Shown here piece by piece: positions 34,288-45,076 of a DNA stretch of 64,000 nt. Position numbers and translations under genes: made by a program. The notes under the pieces are model-generated. The model was not told the origin of the DNA. It saw only the letters and a list, made by a program, of their open reading frames with translations, and searched no databases. Source of the DNA: Sphingobium sp052327305. GTDB lineage: Bacteria; Pseudomonadota; Alphaproteobacteria; Sphingomonadales; Sphingomonadaceae. Each line of letters opens with the position of its first letter. Position 1 is the stretch's first letter. The DNA lies in the NCBI RefSeq assembly GCF_052327305.1, contig NZ_CP182486.1, positions 2,480,001 to 2,544,000 of the forward strand. The letters are read 5' to 3'.

Positions 34288-35397
34288 TCAGCGCCAGGCG
34301 CCCGAGAGCCTGTCCTGATTACGGTCAATGTTCCGGATGATGCCGATGCAAAGCATGACGGTGAGCATCGAGGAGCCGCCATAGCTCATGAAGGGCAGCG
34401 GGATGCCGACGACCGGCGCCAGACCCATCACCATCATTAGATTGATGGCGATATAGTAGAAGATCGTCATGGTGAGGCCCGCAGCGACGAGGCTCGCGAA
34501 GCGGTCGTCCGTGCGCTGGGCGACCCGCATGCCCCAGCGCAGCAGCATGAGGAAGGCGACAATCAGCCCCACTCCGCCGATCATGCCCCACTCCTCCGCC
34601 ATGGTGGCAAAGACGAAGTCGGTGTGGCCCTCGGGCAGATAATCGAGGTGGCTCTGCGTGCCCTGCAGGAAGCCTTTGCCGAAGATGCCGCCCGAGCCGA
34701 TCGCGATCTTGGACTGGCTGATATGATAGCCCGCGCCAAGCGGATCGCTTTCCGGATCGAGGAAGATCAGCACCCGGTTCTTCTGATAGTCGTGCAGGAA
34801 GCTGAAGGCGATCGGAACGATGGCCGCGAATGCGCCCCCGGCAGTGAGGAACAGCCGGAGCGGCAGGCCGGCCATGAACATCACGCAGATGCCCCCCAGC
34901 GTTACCATAGTGGCCGTGCCGAGGTCCGGCTGCACCAGCACCAGCGCGGCCGGCACGCCGATGATGAGGAGGGCCGGCCAGATCGCGGTCCAGCTGCGCG
35001 TCTGGCCCATGGGCAGCAGCGCGTAGAAGCGGGCAACCGCGAGGACCACGCACACCTTCATCATTTCGGACGGCTGGAACTGCATGAAGCCAAGGTTGAT
35101 CCAGCGCTGACTGCCACCAGCCACACCGCCGATCAGCTCCACCAGAATGAGCGCGGCAAGGATCGCGAGATAGGCGGGAAAGGCAAACCTCGAAATCCAC
35201 TCGAAGCGGATACGCGAGACGACCTCCACCATGCCAAGGAAGATGAGGAACCGGGCCATCTGCATGCCCGCCCAGGGTTGCACATGGCCGCCCGCAGCGC
35301 TGTAGAGCACCACGGCGCCAAACAGCGCGATGGCGAAGAGTAGGCCGTAGAGCCGCCAGGGCATCGTCGCGACGGACTCGGGGACGATCCCTCTCAT
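34288..35397 (-). CDS. rodA: Rod-shape SEDS peptidoglycan glycosyltransferase RodA
   Basis: A 369-residue polytopic SEDS protein (about ten hydrophobic segments) that polymerises lipid II during side-wall growth with PBP2. SEDS signatures include LGTATMVTLGG, the loop segment LPEGHTDFVFATMAEEWG and GIPLPFMSYGGSS near the end. The start overlaps the mrdA stop (ATGA). It is the last gene of the mre operon and convergent with the island end. Confidence 0.95.
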   Translation of the reverse strand: MRGIVPESVATMPWRLYGLLFAIALFGAVVLYSAAGGHVQPWAGMQMARFLIFLGMVEVVSRIRFEWISRFAFPAYLAILAALILVELIGGVAGGSQRWINLGFMQFQPSEMMKVCVVLAVARFYALLPMGQTRSWTAIWPALLIIGVPAALVLVQPDLGTATMVTLGGICVMFMAGLPLRLFLTAGGAFAAIVPIAFSFLHDYQKNRVLIFLDPESDPLGAGYHISQSKIAIGSGGIFGKGFLQGTQSHLDYLPEGHTDFVFATMAEEWGMIGGVGLIVAFLMLLRWGMRVAQRTDDRFASLVAAGLTMTIFYYIAINLMMVMGLAPVVGIPLPFMSYGGSSMLTVMLCIGIIRNIDRNQDRLSGAWR

Positions 35398-37556
35398 GGC
35401 TGCTGGCTCCCGGTTCCGCCTGTACCCGTGCCTGTGGCGGCAGGGCTGGGGCTCGGGCTCGCACCGGGGGTCGGAGCGGGCTCCGGGGCTTGCCGGCGTT
35501 CGGTTTCGGCAGCCTCACGCGCTTCGGTTTCCGAGACACTGTCGGCATCGTCATCTGCGCCTGGTCTCGCCGGGGCAGCGGCGTTCCCTGCGGCATTGGC
35601 GGGACTGGGAGGTGTGCTCGCTGCCAGACCTTTCTCGATACGATAGGCGTCGAGCTGCCGGGCAAGGCGGTCCTGAGGTGTGCCGCCCCATTCCGCCTCA
35701 AGGGCTGTCAGCTTTTCCAGCATCTTGGGCCGGTCATAAAGATAGGAGAGGCAGTCGGCCGAGATCATCGGCGCGTCCTGAACACGGCTGACATGGCCGC
35801 CATGCTCGATGATGCAGCCGATGGCGTAGCGCGGACTATCGTAAGGCGCGAAGCCGAGGAACAGCGCATGATCGCGCAGCTTGAAGGGAAGCGAGGCGTT
35901 GCCGCGCACGCCCGATCGGCGCTCGGCCATGGTGATGCGGCGCACCTGCGCGGTGCCGGTCTTGCCTGCCATCAGCACATCGGGGATGGACATGCGCGCG
36001 GCCGCGCCCGTGCCTCCGCCGTTCACCACGGCACTCATGGCATTGCGGATGACCTCGAGATGGTCCGGCATGATGCCGAGCAGGTCGCCGCCATGCTGCT
36101 TGCCGTCCATGATATATTTGGGCGAGAGATTGCGGCCAGAGGCGATCCGCGCCGCCATTACCGCGAGCTGAGTGGGGTTCACCAGCATATAGCCCTGGCC
36201 GATCGTGGCATTAACCGTATCGTAGGCCTGCCATTCCTTGCCGTATTTCTTCAGCTTCCAGGCAGGATCTGGGACGGTGCCGTAGCTCTGGCTGGGGAAA
36301 GGCAGATCGAACCGCTGACCCAGACCCAGGCGCCGCGCCATGAGGGCAATCGGGTCCATGCCGATGCGCTGGGCCATGACGTAGAAATAAATGTCGCAGC
36401 TCTGCGCGATGCCGCGCTGCATGTTGACCGCGCCATGGCCGCGCCGTGACCAGCAGTGGAACAAGGTGTTTCCCACCCGGAGCGCGCCGCTGCAACCCAC
36501 GGTCTCCTCCGGGCGTACGCCGGCCTCAAGCAGCGCCATGGCGACCATGGGCTTCACGGTTGAACCGGGGGGATAAAGACCCTGCAACGTCTTGTTGCGC
36601 AGCGGCACATGGTCGTCCTGCGAGAGCATCGACCATTCGAGCTGGGAAATCCCGTCCGAGAAGCTGTTGGGATCGTAGCTGGGCATGGACGCCGAGCAGA
36701 GAATGTCACCGGTGTGGCAGTCCATCACCACGACCGCGCCGCTCTGCGTTCCCAGCCGCCGCCCGGCAAACTCCTGAAGGCCCGCATCGATGGTGAGGCG
36801 CATCGTCCGCCCCGGCGTGTCCGGCCGGGTCTCCAGATCGCGCACGACATCGCCGCGTGCCGTCACTTCCACTCTGCGCGCGCCGGGCTTGCCGGTAAGA
36901 TAGTCGTCGAAAGACTTTTCAAGGCCTTGCTTGCCGACCTTGAAACCCGGCGTGATAAAAAGCGGGTTGCGCGACTTCTGATAGTCCTCCGCCGAGGGCG
37001 CGCCGACATAGCCAATGAGATGGCCGACCGAAGGTCCGGCGGGATAGTTGCGCGAGAAGCCCTGCGCGGGCGCGACACCGGGCAGATCGCCTAGCCGCAC
37101 GGAGACGGCGGCGAACTGCTCGTAAGTCAGGCCGTCGGAGACCTGCACGGGCTGGAAGCCGGCTGCCTTTTCCAGATCCTCGTTGATCCGCTCGACATCG
37201 TTGGGCGAGAGCGAGAGCAGTTGAGTGAGCGTCGCGACAGTCTGCTCGGGGTTCTGCAGGCGATCCTTGATGAGATCGACGCGGAAGTCCGTGCGATTAT
37301 TCGCGATCGGCAGGCCATTGCGATCGATAATCCAGCCTCTACGCGGCGGGATGATCGTCAGGTTGACGCGGTTGCTTTCCGAAAGCAGCCGATACTTCTC
37401 GTTCTGGGCAATGGCGATGTAGCCCATGCGCCCAGCAAGCAGCGCGCCGACACCGGCCTGCGCGGCGCCAAGGAACATGGCGCGGCGCGAGAAAGTGAGC
37501 GACAATGTGGCGGCTGAAATATGCTTTTTGCCAAAGAGATTCACGGCAATCGCCAT
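35394..37556 (-). CDS. mrdA: Penicillin-binding protein 2 with long disordered tail
   Basis: About 720 residues: one N-terminal membrane anchor, a PBP dimerisation domain and the transpeptidase domain with active-site STVK in YPPGSTVKPM, a second motif SCD in AQSCDIYF and KTG in AGKTGTAQV. The last about 80 residues are Pro/Ala/Glu/Thr-rich and probably disordered. The start is ambiguous: ATG 37556 (MAIAVNLFGKK) or an in-frame GTG at 37574; both overlap the mreD 3' end, indicating coupling. It works with RodA in cell elongation. Confidence 0.93.
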   Translation of the reverse strand: MAIAVNLFGKKHISAATLSLTFSRRAMFLGAAQAGVGALLAGRMGYIAIAQNEKYRLLSESNRVNLTIIPPRRGWIIDRNGLPIANNRTDFRVDLIKDRLQNPEQTVATLTQLLSLSPNDVERINEDLEKAAGFQPVQVSDGLTYEQFAAVSVRLGDLPGVAPAQGFSRNYPAGPSVGHLIGYVGAPSAEDYQKSRNPLFITPGFKVGKQGLEKSFDDYLTGKPGARRVEVTARGDVVRDLETRPDTPGRTMRLTIDAGLQEFAGRRLGTQSGAVVVMDCHTGDILCSASMPSYDPNSFSDGISQLEWSMLSQDDHVPLRNKTLQGLYPPGSTVKPMVAMALLEAGVRPEETVGCSGALRVGNTLFHCWSRRGHGAVNMQRGIAQSCDIYFYVMAQRIGMDPIALMARRLGLGQRFDLPFPSQSYGTVPDPAWKLKKYGKEWQAYDTVNATIGQGYMLVNPTQLAVMAARIASGRNLSPKYIMDGKQHGGDLLGIMPDHLEVIRNAMSAVVNGGGTGAAARMSIPDVLMAGKTGTAQVRRITMAERRSGVRGNASLPFKLRDHALFLGFAPYDSPRYAIGCIIEHGGHVSRVQDAPMISADCLSYLYDRPKMLEKLTALEAEWGGTPQDRLARQLDAYRIEKGLAASTPPSPANAAGNAAAPARPGADDDADSVSETEAREAAETERRQAPEPAPTPGASPSPSPAATGTGTGGTGSQQP

Positions 37557-38053
37557 CGATCGAGCGTGGCGCACACCCGCACCACGAGCGGAAACAGCAA
37601 TATGCTATATCCGATCTGAGGCAAGAGTTGAACCACCGGCCCGCCATGGCCGGAGAGGCGCACGATCAGCCCGCCTCCCACCAGCCAGACCGCGATTGCG
37701 ACTGCGGCGATAAGCCAGTCCTGCAGATAGTCGCGGAACAGGTGCCTGCGGCTGTCGAGCTCGATGCCGAGCAGGATGAGTGTCCAGAGGACCATGCCTG
37801 TGCCCAGCGGCTGTCCGCTCGCCAGATCGTCAAAGGCGCCGAGCGGCAGGCCGATCCACACCGGCCACAATTCCGGGCGAAGCAGTCGCCAGGCCAGGAA
37901 CAGCATGAGGCCGAAGGGGGGGAGGATCGGCGACTGCGCCACGATGGGTAGCGCGGTGGCGAGAGAGGCCAGCATCACGGATATGATGGGCGTGGCCTTG
38001 ATGCGAAAAGGCGTGCGTTGCCGGCCGAGCCGGGTCGCGTTGAGCGGCATCAT
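37541..38053 (-). CDS. mreD: Rod shape-determining membrane protein MreD
   Basis: A 170-residue small polytopic protein with five or six hydrophobic segments (PPFGLMLFLAWRLLRPE; WIGLPLGAFDDLASG). Position between mreC and mrdA and the GAFDD pattern identify MreD, which links the cytoskeletal MreB/MreC assembly to peptidoglycan synthesis. The ATG overlaps the mreC stop. Confidence 0.88.
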   Translation of the reverse strand: MMPLNATRLGRQRTPFRIKATPIISVMLASLATALPIVAQSPILPPFGLMLFLAWRLLRPELWPVWIGLPLGAFDDLASGQPLGTGMVLWTLILLGIELDSRRHLFRDYLQDWLIAAVAIAVWLVGGGLIVRLSGHGGPVVQLLPQIGYSILLFPLVVRVCATLDRWRLP

Positions 38054-38973
38054 GGCGCTGTCCGGGCTCGTTCCGGGGCGGCCTCATTGCCCCCGGCCGT
38101 GGGCTGAAGCACGGGCGGCGCGGTTGCGGGCTCCGGCCTGAAGGGTGCCTGCACGGCGACGAGTTCGACGCGTGCGGGATTGGCGAGGGGTAGCGCGATG
38201 GCGACATCCCGCTCAAGCCGCGCCACGACGGCGACGGGTATATTCGGGCGATAGAGGCCCCCTACGCCGGAGGTGACGACGACATCGCCGGGGCGGAAGG
38301 GATTGCGCTCCGCATTGAGCGGGCGGATCTCCACCGTTCCGTCGTCCCGCCCGCGGGAGATGCCGGGAATATTGTCTCGTGTCCGCCGCACCGGCACGAC
38401 ATTGCCTTCGTCCACGAGCAGGAGCACGTCCGCCGTATTCGGGCTGGCCAGGATGATCCGGCCGATCAATCCCTCGGGCGCGCGCACCGGCATGCCGGCA
38501 AGCACGCCGCGCCGGGAGCCGATGTCGAGCCGGGCGATCCTGCGGCTGCTCGACGAGGTCGAGCTGATGAGCCGTCCGGCGGCGACCATGCCGTCATCCT
38601 CGTTCATGAGGTTGAGCAGGCGCTTGAGGCGGATATTCTCCTGACGGATCGCGTCGGCCTCGATGAGCTTGGTGCGGTTCGCCTCCACCTGCCGGTGAAG
38701 CGCGGCATTCTGCGAGCCAGCGCGGATATAGGCGCTGATCGCCTCGTCGGCATTGCCGACGCCCCGCACGAGCGAGCGGAGCGACACGGAGACCGGGCGG
38801 GTCGCCTCCGCCACTGCGCTGCGCAGCACGGCGAATCCCGACGGGTCGGCAATGGAGACGATGATGAGCAGCACACCGAGCAGCATGCCGCCAATGGCAA
38901 TCACATAGGTCGCGAAAAGCCCGTATTGGGCCTTCCGATCATAGCCGGGGCGCCGATTCTCGCCTGGCGCCAT
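38050..38973 (-). CDS. mreC: Rod shape-determining protein MreC
   Basis: A 307-residue protein: cytoplasmic N-terminus, one transmembrane helix (about 17-39), a coiled coil (about 80-115, AALHRQVEANRTKLIEADAI), then the periplasmic beta domain (RIARLDIGSRRGV, GLIGRIILASP). The C-terminal 40 residues are Pro/Ala-rich. It starts 19 nt after mreB. It scaffolds PBP2 and RodA in the periplasm. Confidence 0.93.
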   Translation of the reverse strand: MAPGENRRPGYDRKAQYGLFATYVIAIGGMLLGVLLIIVSIADPSGFAVLRSAVAEATRPVSVSLRSLVRGVGNADEAISAYIRAGSQNAALHRQVEANRTKLIEADAIRQENIRLKRLLNLMNEDDGMVAAGRLISSTSSSSRRIARLDIGSRRGVLAGMPVRAPEGLIGRIILASPNTADVLLLVDEGNVVPVRRTRDNIPGISRGRDDGTVEIRPLNAERNPFRPGDVVVTSGVGGLYRPNIPVAVVARLERDVAIALPLANPARVELVAVQAPFRPEPATAPPVLQPTAGGNEAAPERARTAP

Positions 38974-38992
38974 GCTCGACGGCTCCCTAGGA

Positions 38993-40036
<1,044 letters not shown>

Positions 40037-40182
40037 TGAAGGTCCTGTTCTTGCTGCGTTCGCCCAACCGGGATCGTACGGCGGACGGGAAAGGAGCACG
40101 AAACGGCCGACACCACAATCTTTCAGGAAGTCGCGGAAATTCCGGCTCGCGAAGGCCGTTCGCTTGGTCTAGTCAACGATCA

Positions 40183-41976
40183 ATGTCAATACGCCGCCTC
40201 CCGCCAGATCTCGTCAATCGCATTGCCGCAGGCGAGGTGGTCGAGAGACCGGCAAGTGCCCTCAAGGAAATCGTCGAGAACGCGCTGGACGCCGGCGCGG
40301 GGCGGATCGCGATAACGCTCTCAGGCGGCGGACTAGCGGGAATCGTGGTGAGCGACGATGGCCATGGCATGCCCCCGCACGAGCTGCCGCTTGCGCTGGA
40401 GCGGCACGCCACATCCAAGCTGGCGGACGATGCGCTGGAGCGCGTCGCAACGCTCGGTTTTCGCGGTGAGGCGCTGCCCTCGATCGGCAGTGTTGCTCGC
40501 CTCACGATCGAAAGTCGCCCCAGCGGGGCGGATGGTTGGTCCGTTGTCTGTGACAATGGCGTCATCGAGGGGCCGTCACCGCGCGCCATGCCACCGGGTA
40601 CGCGCGTGAGTGTCGAGAGCCTTTTCGCCCGAGTGCCGGCTCGCCTCAAGTTCATGCGCAGCGCGCGCTCGGAATATGCCGCCTGTCTCGATGTTGTCCG
40701 GCGCCTTGCCATGGCGCGCAGCGAGGTGGCCTTCACGCTGGAGCATGATGGGCGTCGCGTGCTCTCGCTCGCGGCGGGGCAGGATCGCGAGGCGCGCGTG
40801 TCCGAACTCATCGATCCGGAGCTGGCCAAGAATCACGTCGTCGTGGCGCTTGAGCGAGAAGGGGTGATGCTCGCGGGCGTCGCGTCATTGCCCACTTTCC
40901 ATCGCGGGGCGGCCGATCATCAGTATCTCTTCGTCAATGGCCGTCCCGTGCGCGACCGGCTGCTTATCGGCGCGATCCGGGGCGCTTACGCGGACTTCAT
41001 CGCGCGAGACCGGCATCCCGTGCTGGCGCTGTTCCTCACTGTGCCGCCCGAGGCTGTGGACGTGAACGTCCACCCCGCCAAGACGGAAGTGCGCTTTCGC
41101 GATCCGGCATTCATGCGCGGCATGATTGTAGGTGGCCTGCGCAGGGCACTGGACGGGGCGGGGATGCGGGTGGTCCAGCAGCCTGACGCCGCATCTGCAT
41201 CGCTCTGGCGGCGGGAAGGGGAGAGCGCGCAAATGCTCTTCCCCGCCGCGCAGGCGCCTGCACGCGGACCGGACGATGTCGCCTGGGCGTCGGCAGGACT
41301 GCTGGCTGACCGGCAGAGCGACTTTGCGGGCTTCGTGCCGCAGGCGCGGGCCGAGCTGCCGCCGGCCGAATCGGCGGCGCGAGAGAGCGCGCAGTCCTTC
41401 CCTCTGGGCGCCGCACGGGCACAAATCGCGCGGACTTATATCGTCGCGGAGGCCGAGGACGGGCTCGTCATCGTCGACCAGCATGCCGCGCATGAACGGC
41501 TGGTGCTGGAGCGGATGCGCGCGGCGCTCGGGGCGGGCGCGGTCGCCCGGCAGGCGCTGCTGCTGCCGGAAGTGGTGGAACTGGAAGAAACGGCCTGCGA
41601 TCGCATCGAGGCGCGCCTTGCCGAGCTGGCTGAGCTGGGGCTGGAGATGGAGCGCTTCGGCCATGCGGCGATGCTGGTCCGCGCGACGCCCGCGCTGCTT
41701 GGCGCAAGCGATGTCGCCGGGCTGGTGCGCGATCTTGCCGACGATCTCGCCTCGTTGGGAGAGGCTGTGGGCCTTAAGGAACGACTGGACCATGTCGCGG
41801 CAACCATGGCGTGCCACGGGTCGGTGCGGGCCGGCCGGGCACTGGGCCTCGCGGAAATGAACGCTCTCCTCCGGGAGATGGAAGTGACTCCGCACAGCGG
41901 CCAGTGCAATCATGGGCGCCCGACCTGGATCAAGCTCGCCCATGGCGACATCGAGAAGCTGTTCGGCCGGAAATAA
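40183..41976 (+). CDS. mutL: DNA mismatch repair protein MutL
   Basis: A 597-residue protein with the GHKL ATPase (IAAGEVVERPASALKE, ENALDAGA, DDGHGM, GFRGEALPSI) and a C-terminal dimerisation domain. The latter contains DQHAAHERLVLE, matching the DQHA(x)2E(x)4E endonuclease motif found in organisms without MutH. ATG 40183 gives MSIRRLPPDLVNRIAAG; the longer upstream frame is out of family length. It couples MutS recognition to strand incision. Confidence 0.96.
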   Translation: MSIRRLPPDLVNRIAAGEVVERPASALKEIVENALDAGAGRIAITLSGGGLAGIVVSDDGHGMPPHELPLALERHATSKLADDALERVATLGFRGEALPSIGSVARLTIESRPSGADGWSVVCDNGVIEGPSPRAMPPGTRVSVESLFARVPARLKFMRSARSEYAACLDVVRRLAMARSEVAFTLEHDGRRVLSLAAGQDREARVSELIDPELAKNHVVVALEREGVMLAGVASLPTFHRGAADHQYLFVNGRPVRDRLLIGAIRGAYADFIARDRHPVLALFLTVPPEAVDVNVHPAKTEVRFRDPAFMRGMIVGGLRRALDGAGMRVVQQPDAASASLWRREGESAQMLFPAAQAPARGPDDVAWASAGLLADRQSDFAGFVPQARAELPPAESAARESAQSFPLGAARAQIARTYIVAEAEDGLVIVDQHAAHERLVLERMRAALGAGAVARQALLLPEVVELEETACDRIEARLAELAELGLEMERFGHAAMLVRATPALLGASDVAGLVRDLADDLASLGEAVGLKERLDHVAATMACHGSVRAGRALGLAEMNALLREMEVTPHSGQCNHGRPTWIKLAHGDIEKLFGRK

Positions 41977-41990
41977 AGGGACTTAACCCC

Positions 41991-42464
41991 CTATTGCGCC
42001 GGTCGCCTGCGCCACATGCTGATGGGGATCATGGTCATCACTGGCTCGCCATTCTGATTGAGCACCGTGGTTCTGGTCTTGATGATGCCCATGTCCGGTC
42101 GGCTCTTTGACTCGCGCTTCTCGATCACTTCGGTCTCTACCGAGAGCGTGTCGCCCGGATAGACGGGCTTCAGCCAGCGCAGCTCGTCCACGCCGATCGC
42201 GCCGAGGCTCGATTCCTGATAGCCGGGAATCGACTGCCAGAAGGTGACGAGCATGTGCATCATCATGCCGGCGCTGTGCCAGCCGCTCGCCGCGAGCCGG
42301 CCGAAGGGAGTCTTCGCCGCTTCCTTGTCGGAGAGGTGGAAGGGCTGTGGGTCGAAGCGATTGGCGAAATCGATTACTTCGTCGCGATCGACCTCATAGA
42401 GGCCGAACGCGTGCCGCTCGCCAATCTGGAAATCCTCGAAATAGGTGATTTTCGCTGGTTCCAT
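41991..42464 (-). CDS. MaoC-family (R)-hydratase/dehydratase
   Basis: A 157-residue single hot-dog protein. The catalytic pattern is FDPQPFHLSDKEA (Asp/His of the hydratase-2 motif), followed by GWHSAGMMMHML and LRWLKPVYPGD. Such enzymes hydrate enoyl-CoA-type substrates; the acyl group is unknown. ATG 42464 is chosen over far-upstream starts that lie inside the next gene. It is 11 bp downstream of the pyrophosphatase gene and probably co-transcribed. Confidence 0.88.
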   Translation of the reverse strand: MEPAKITYFEDFQIGERHAFGLYEVDRDEVIDFANRFDPQPFHLSDKEAAKTPFGRLAASGWHSAGMMMHMLVTFWQSIPGYQESSLGAIGVDELRWLKPVYPGDTLSVETEVIEKRESKSRPDMGIIKTRTTVLNQNGEPVMTMIPISMWRRRPAQ

Positions 42465-42475
42465 ATTTGCTGGAC

Positions 42476-43732
42476 CTAAGGGCGGCGGAGAGCAGGCGCA
42501 AGGCTCTGCAGGCTGCCATCCGAGGGAGCAGGCGGAATATCGAGCAGCCGGCACAGCAGCGAATAGACATCGACATTGTCGAAACGCGGCAGCGTGGTGC
42601 GTGGCCGGAAGGCAGGACCGTTCGCGATGAACATGGCGGCCACCTGCGGCGCGTCGGGGTCGTATCCATGCTCGCCCTTGGCGATGCCGCGCGGTGTCTC
42701 GGGGAAGCTGTAACCCACATCGGCCATGCACAGCCAGGGCGGCGCCCGCCGGTTGGCGCCGAATTTGAACCGGGCAGGGAGCTTGTCACGCGGCCAACAG
42801 GAGAGATGCGGCGGCGGGCTCGCGAGCTTTGCGGCGACCTGCGCTTCCATGCCGGACTTGGGGAAGATGTCGAGCAGCGGCCCCTCGGTGATCGATTCCA
42901 TGATCGCCGGGTCGATCACGTCGCTGAGCGGGCGGATATGGTCCGCCTCGACCCGCGCCATGCCATGATCGGAGACGATGACGAGATTGACCCGCCGGCC
43001 CATCGCGGCGAGCTCGTCGGCGAGCCGGCCGATCTGTGTATCCACTTCGCGGATCGCCGCCGCTTCCTCCGGCGAGCCATAGCCCAGGTTATGCGCTGCG
43101 CGGTCCACCACGTCGAAGTAAAGCAGCATGAGCGCCGGGCGGGTTTCGGCGGGGCGCCGCGCCCAGTCTAGGATCATATCGACGCGCTGCATGCTCGTGG
43201 TCGCACTGTCGAACGGCCACCAGGAGGAAGGCCGCCTGCCCTTTATGGCAACGTCGCTTGCCACCCAGTGCATCGTCGCGGTGCGGATGCCCGCCCGCTC
43301 CGCCTGCAGCCAGATGGGGTCGATCTGGTCCCACCAGAAGGGATCGCGATTGGTGAAGGGGTCCGTGTTCTTGAAGGTCACGCCCGGCCGCGTGGGGTCG
43401 CGCATCTTCTGGTCGACAATGCCGTGGTGGTCCGGCCGTAGGCCAGTGACCAGTGCGATATGATTGGGGAAGGTGTTGCTCGGAAAGCTGGGCCGCATCG
43501 ATCCCGAGACGCCCTGCGCCGCAATTGCATCGAGGCGCGGGGTCAGGCCCTTGCTGAGCCGGTTAGCGCCAAGGCCATCGACCGAGACGAGGAGGGTCAG
43601 CGGCGCCTCTTCTTGTGTCCGGGTGGCGCTGCTCGCCGTCGCGGGGCCTGCACCTTCCGGCGCGGCGCAGCCGGAGAGAGCAAGAGCGATGGGAAGGACG
43701 AAGGCGGGAAGAAAGTGGGGCACGAGTCGCAT
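42476..43732 (-). CDS. Nucleotide pyrophosphatase/phosphodiesterase-family lipoprotein
   Basis: A 418-residue alkaline-phosphatase-superfamily protein with lipobox LALSGC (Cys about 22). Metal and nucleophile motifs: LLVSVDGLGANRL (first Asp), FPSNTFPNHIALVTG with the nucleophilic Thr, YFDVVDRAAHNLG, VIVSDHGMA, and a late His in GEHGYDPDAP. It resembles bacterial ectonucleotide pyrophosphatases that cleave phosphodiester bonds outside the cytoplasm. The natural substrate is not evident. Confidence 0.88.
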   Translation of the reverse strand: MRLVPHFLPAFVLPIALALSGCAAPEGAGPATASSATRTQEEAPLTLLVSVDGLGANRLSKGLTPRLDAIAAQGVSGSMRPSFPSNTFPNHIALVTGLRPDHHGIVDQKMRDPTRPGVTFKNTDPFTNRDPFWWDQIDPIWLQAERAGIRTATMHWVASDVAIKGRRPSSWWPFDSATTSMQRVDMILDWARRPAETRPALMLLYFDVVDRAAHNLGYGSPEEAAAIREVDTQIGRLADELAAMGRRVNLVIVSDHGMARVEADHIRPLSDVIDPAIMESITEGPLLDIFPKSGMEAQVAAKLASPPPHLSCWPRDKLPARFKFGANRRAPPWLCMADVGYSFPETPRGIAKGEHGYDPDAPQVAAMFIANGPAFRPRTTLPRFDNVDVYSLLCRLLDIPPAPSDGSLQSLAPALRRP

Positions 43733-44099
43733 CGCGCTTCAGCCTATAGAGGGCGGCGTTTCACCTCCATGACAAAGCTACGGAAGTGAGCCCGCTACCG
43801 CCTGAATAAATGTCGGCTTATGACGGAGGCGAATATGGGCTGGACAGCTGATTTGTTGGGGAAAGCGGACAGGCAGCTCCGGTGCGAATATTGGGCATGC
43901 TGCTCTATCGCCAACTCTCGGTGCGATCGTGGACGAACTGGCCGCATTGGCGTTAATTTTACCAGCGCTGGACGACCGCGCGATATACTACATATTGTAC
44001 GTCATTCCGCATTATACTGCGCTTATAGCCAGTAAAAATGCGCCCCCACTGAGTGTTCACGCCGGTGAACAACTCTTTGTTTAGCCCGTGGAGACAGCA
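43733..44099. other. 367-bp AT-richer intergenic region
   Basis: Left edge of a lower-GC patch inserted between core genes. Short frames only. Contains AT-rich stretches around 43950-44030 that could serve as the promoter of the following orphan gene. Confidence 0.45.
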
Positions 44100-44900
44100 G
44101 TGCTGGTCAGACCATTTCATAGGGTTCATCGCCCCGTTAACCCGGCTCACGAAAATGCGGGTTACAGTAGCTGGGGCTACATTATCGATCCGGACTACGC
44201 GAAAGCACCGGTGCACTATGTCAGGGCACTGCAGCTTATACAGGGGGAACTTCGACAAATATTCGAGTACGTCGAGCCTAGCACACTTAGCATGGCCGCC
44301 TATTCATACAGAATACACGCACTTATCATGCGTACGTGCATCGAGATCGAGGCAAACTTCAAGGCGATTCTGCAAGAAAATCTATTCACGCTGCCCTCCA
44401 ACGGCCGGCTCGATATCCGCCACTATCGCAAGATCGACGCAAGCCATCATCTGTCGTCTTACAAAGTAATGTTGCCGGTTTGGGACGAAGTCCCCCTGAT
44501 CATTGGGCCGTTTGCCGAGTGGCTGCGGTTTCGAGGCCAAGCTCTACCGAGTGGCGCGAGCCCATCGCTGCCGTGGTATCAAGCCTATAACGACACCAAG
44601 CACGATAGACATCTCCAATTTGAGAAGGCAAACTTGGACATCCTTCTCAAAGCGGTAGCGGCTTTGGTTATCGTAATGTCAGCCCAGTTCAGGGGTGAAG
44701 ACTTTGGCGCGGAAGGGCGCGGGTTAGCAGTGTCCGGCTATGACTATCACGAAATGGAACCAGCCACAGGGGGCTTGTTCCGCATTGAGTACCCTGGAGA
44801 TTGGTCAGAAACTGAACTGTATGATTTCGACTGGAGCGTGCTCCGAGAACAGCGCGGGCCTCGTTTCGACAAGTTCGACTATGACGCCATTCCGATTTAG
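44100..44900 (+). CDS. Hypothetical protein, horizontally acquired look
   Basis: A 266-residue soluble protein that I do not recognise. GTG 44100 is preceded by GGAG with 6-nt spacing; another GTG at 44088 has none. Visible features: helical N-terminal half (HYVRALQLIQGELRQIFEYV, IMRTCIEIEANFKAIL), a conserved-looking WYQAYNDTKHDRHLQFEKAN motif and a hydrophobic helix (LLKAVAALVIVMSAQF). Codon and base use are more AT-rich than the flanking core genes. A role in defence or abiotic response is possible, but nothing in the sequence shows it. Confidence 0.72.
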   Translation: MLVRPFHRVHRPVNPAHENAGYSSWGYIIDPDYAKAPVHYVRALQLIQGELRQIFEYVEPSTLSMAAYSYRIHALIMRTCIEIEANFKAILQENLFTLPSNGRLDIRHYRKIDASHHLSSYKVMLPVWDEVPLIIGPFAEWLRFRGQALPSGASPSLPWYQAYNDTKHDRHLQFEKANLDILLKAVAALVIVMSAQFRGEDFGAEGRGLAVSGYDYHEMEPATGGLFRIEYPGDWSETELYDFDWSVLREQRGPRFDKFDYDAIPI

Positions 44901-45076
44901 CTGGTCCGTCGATAATAACGAAGTAGCTATTGCAACGCTCTCTCAGCATGTCACCGACCTCACTGCCATTGCAATGTTGGCGTATCTGGAGAGACATCTT
45001 TGGCAGCTTTGTCCGCTCTCGAGACCAGCGGTGCTATAGCTGCCGCCCCGCAAAGCACGCTACAAAATCCATGTCC

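Noticed and set aside
34325..35701. 458-codon reverse-strand frame overlapping rodA and mrdA
   Set aside because: Same strand but shifted frame; rodA and mrdA carry the SEDS and PBP2 motifs.
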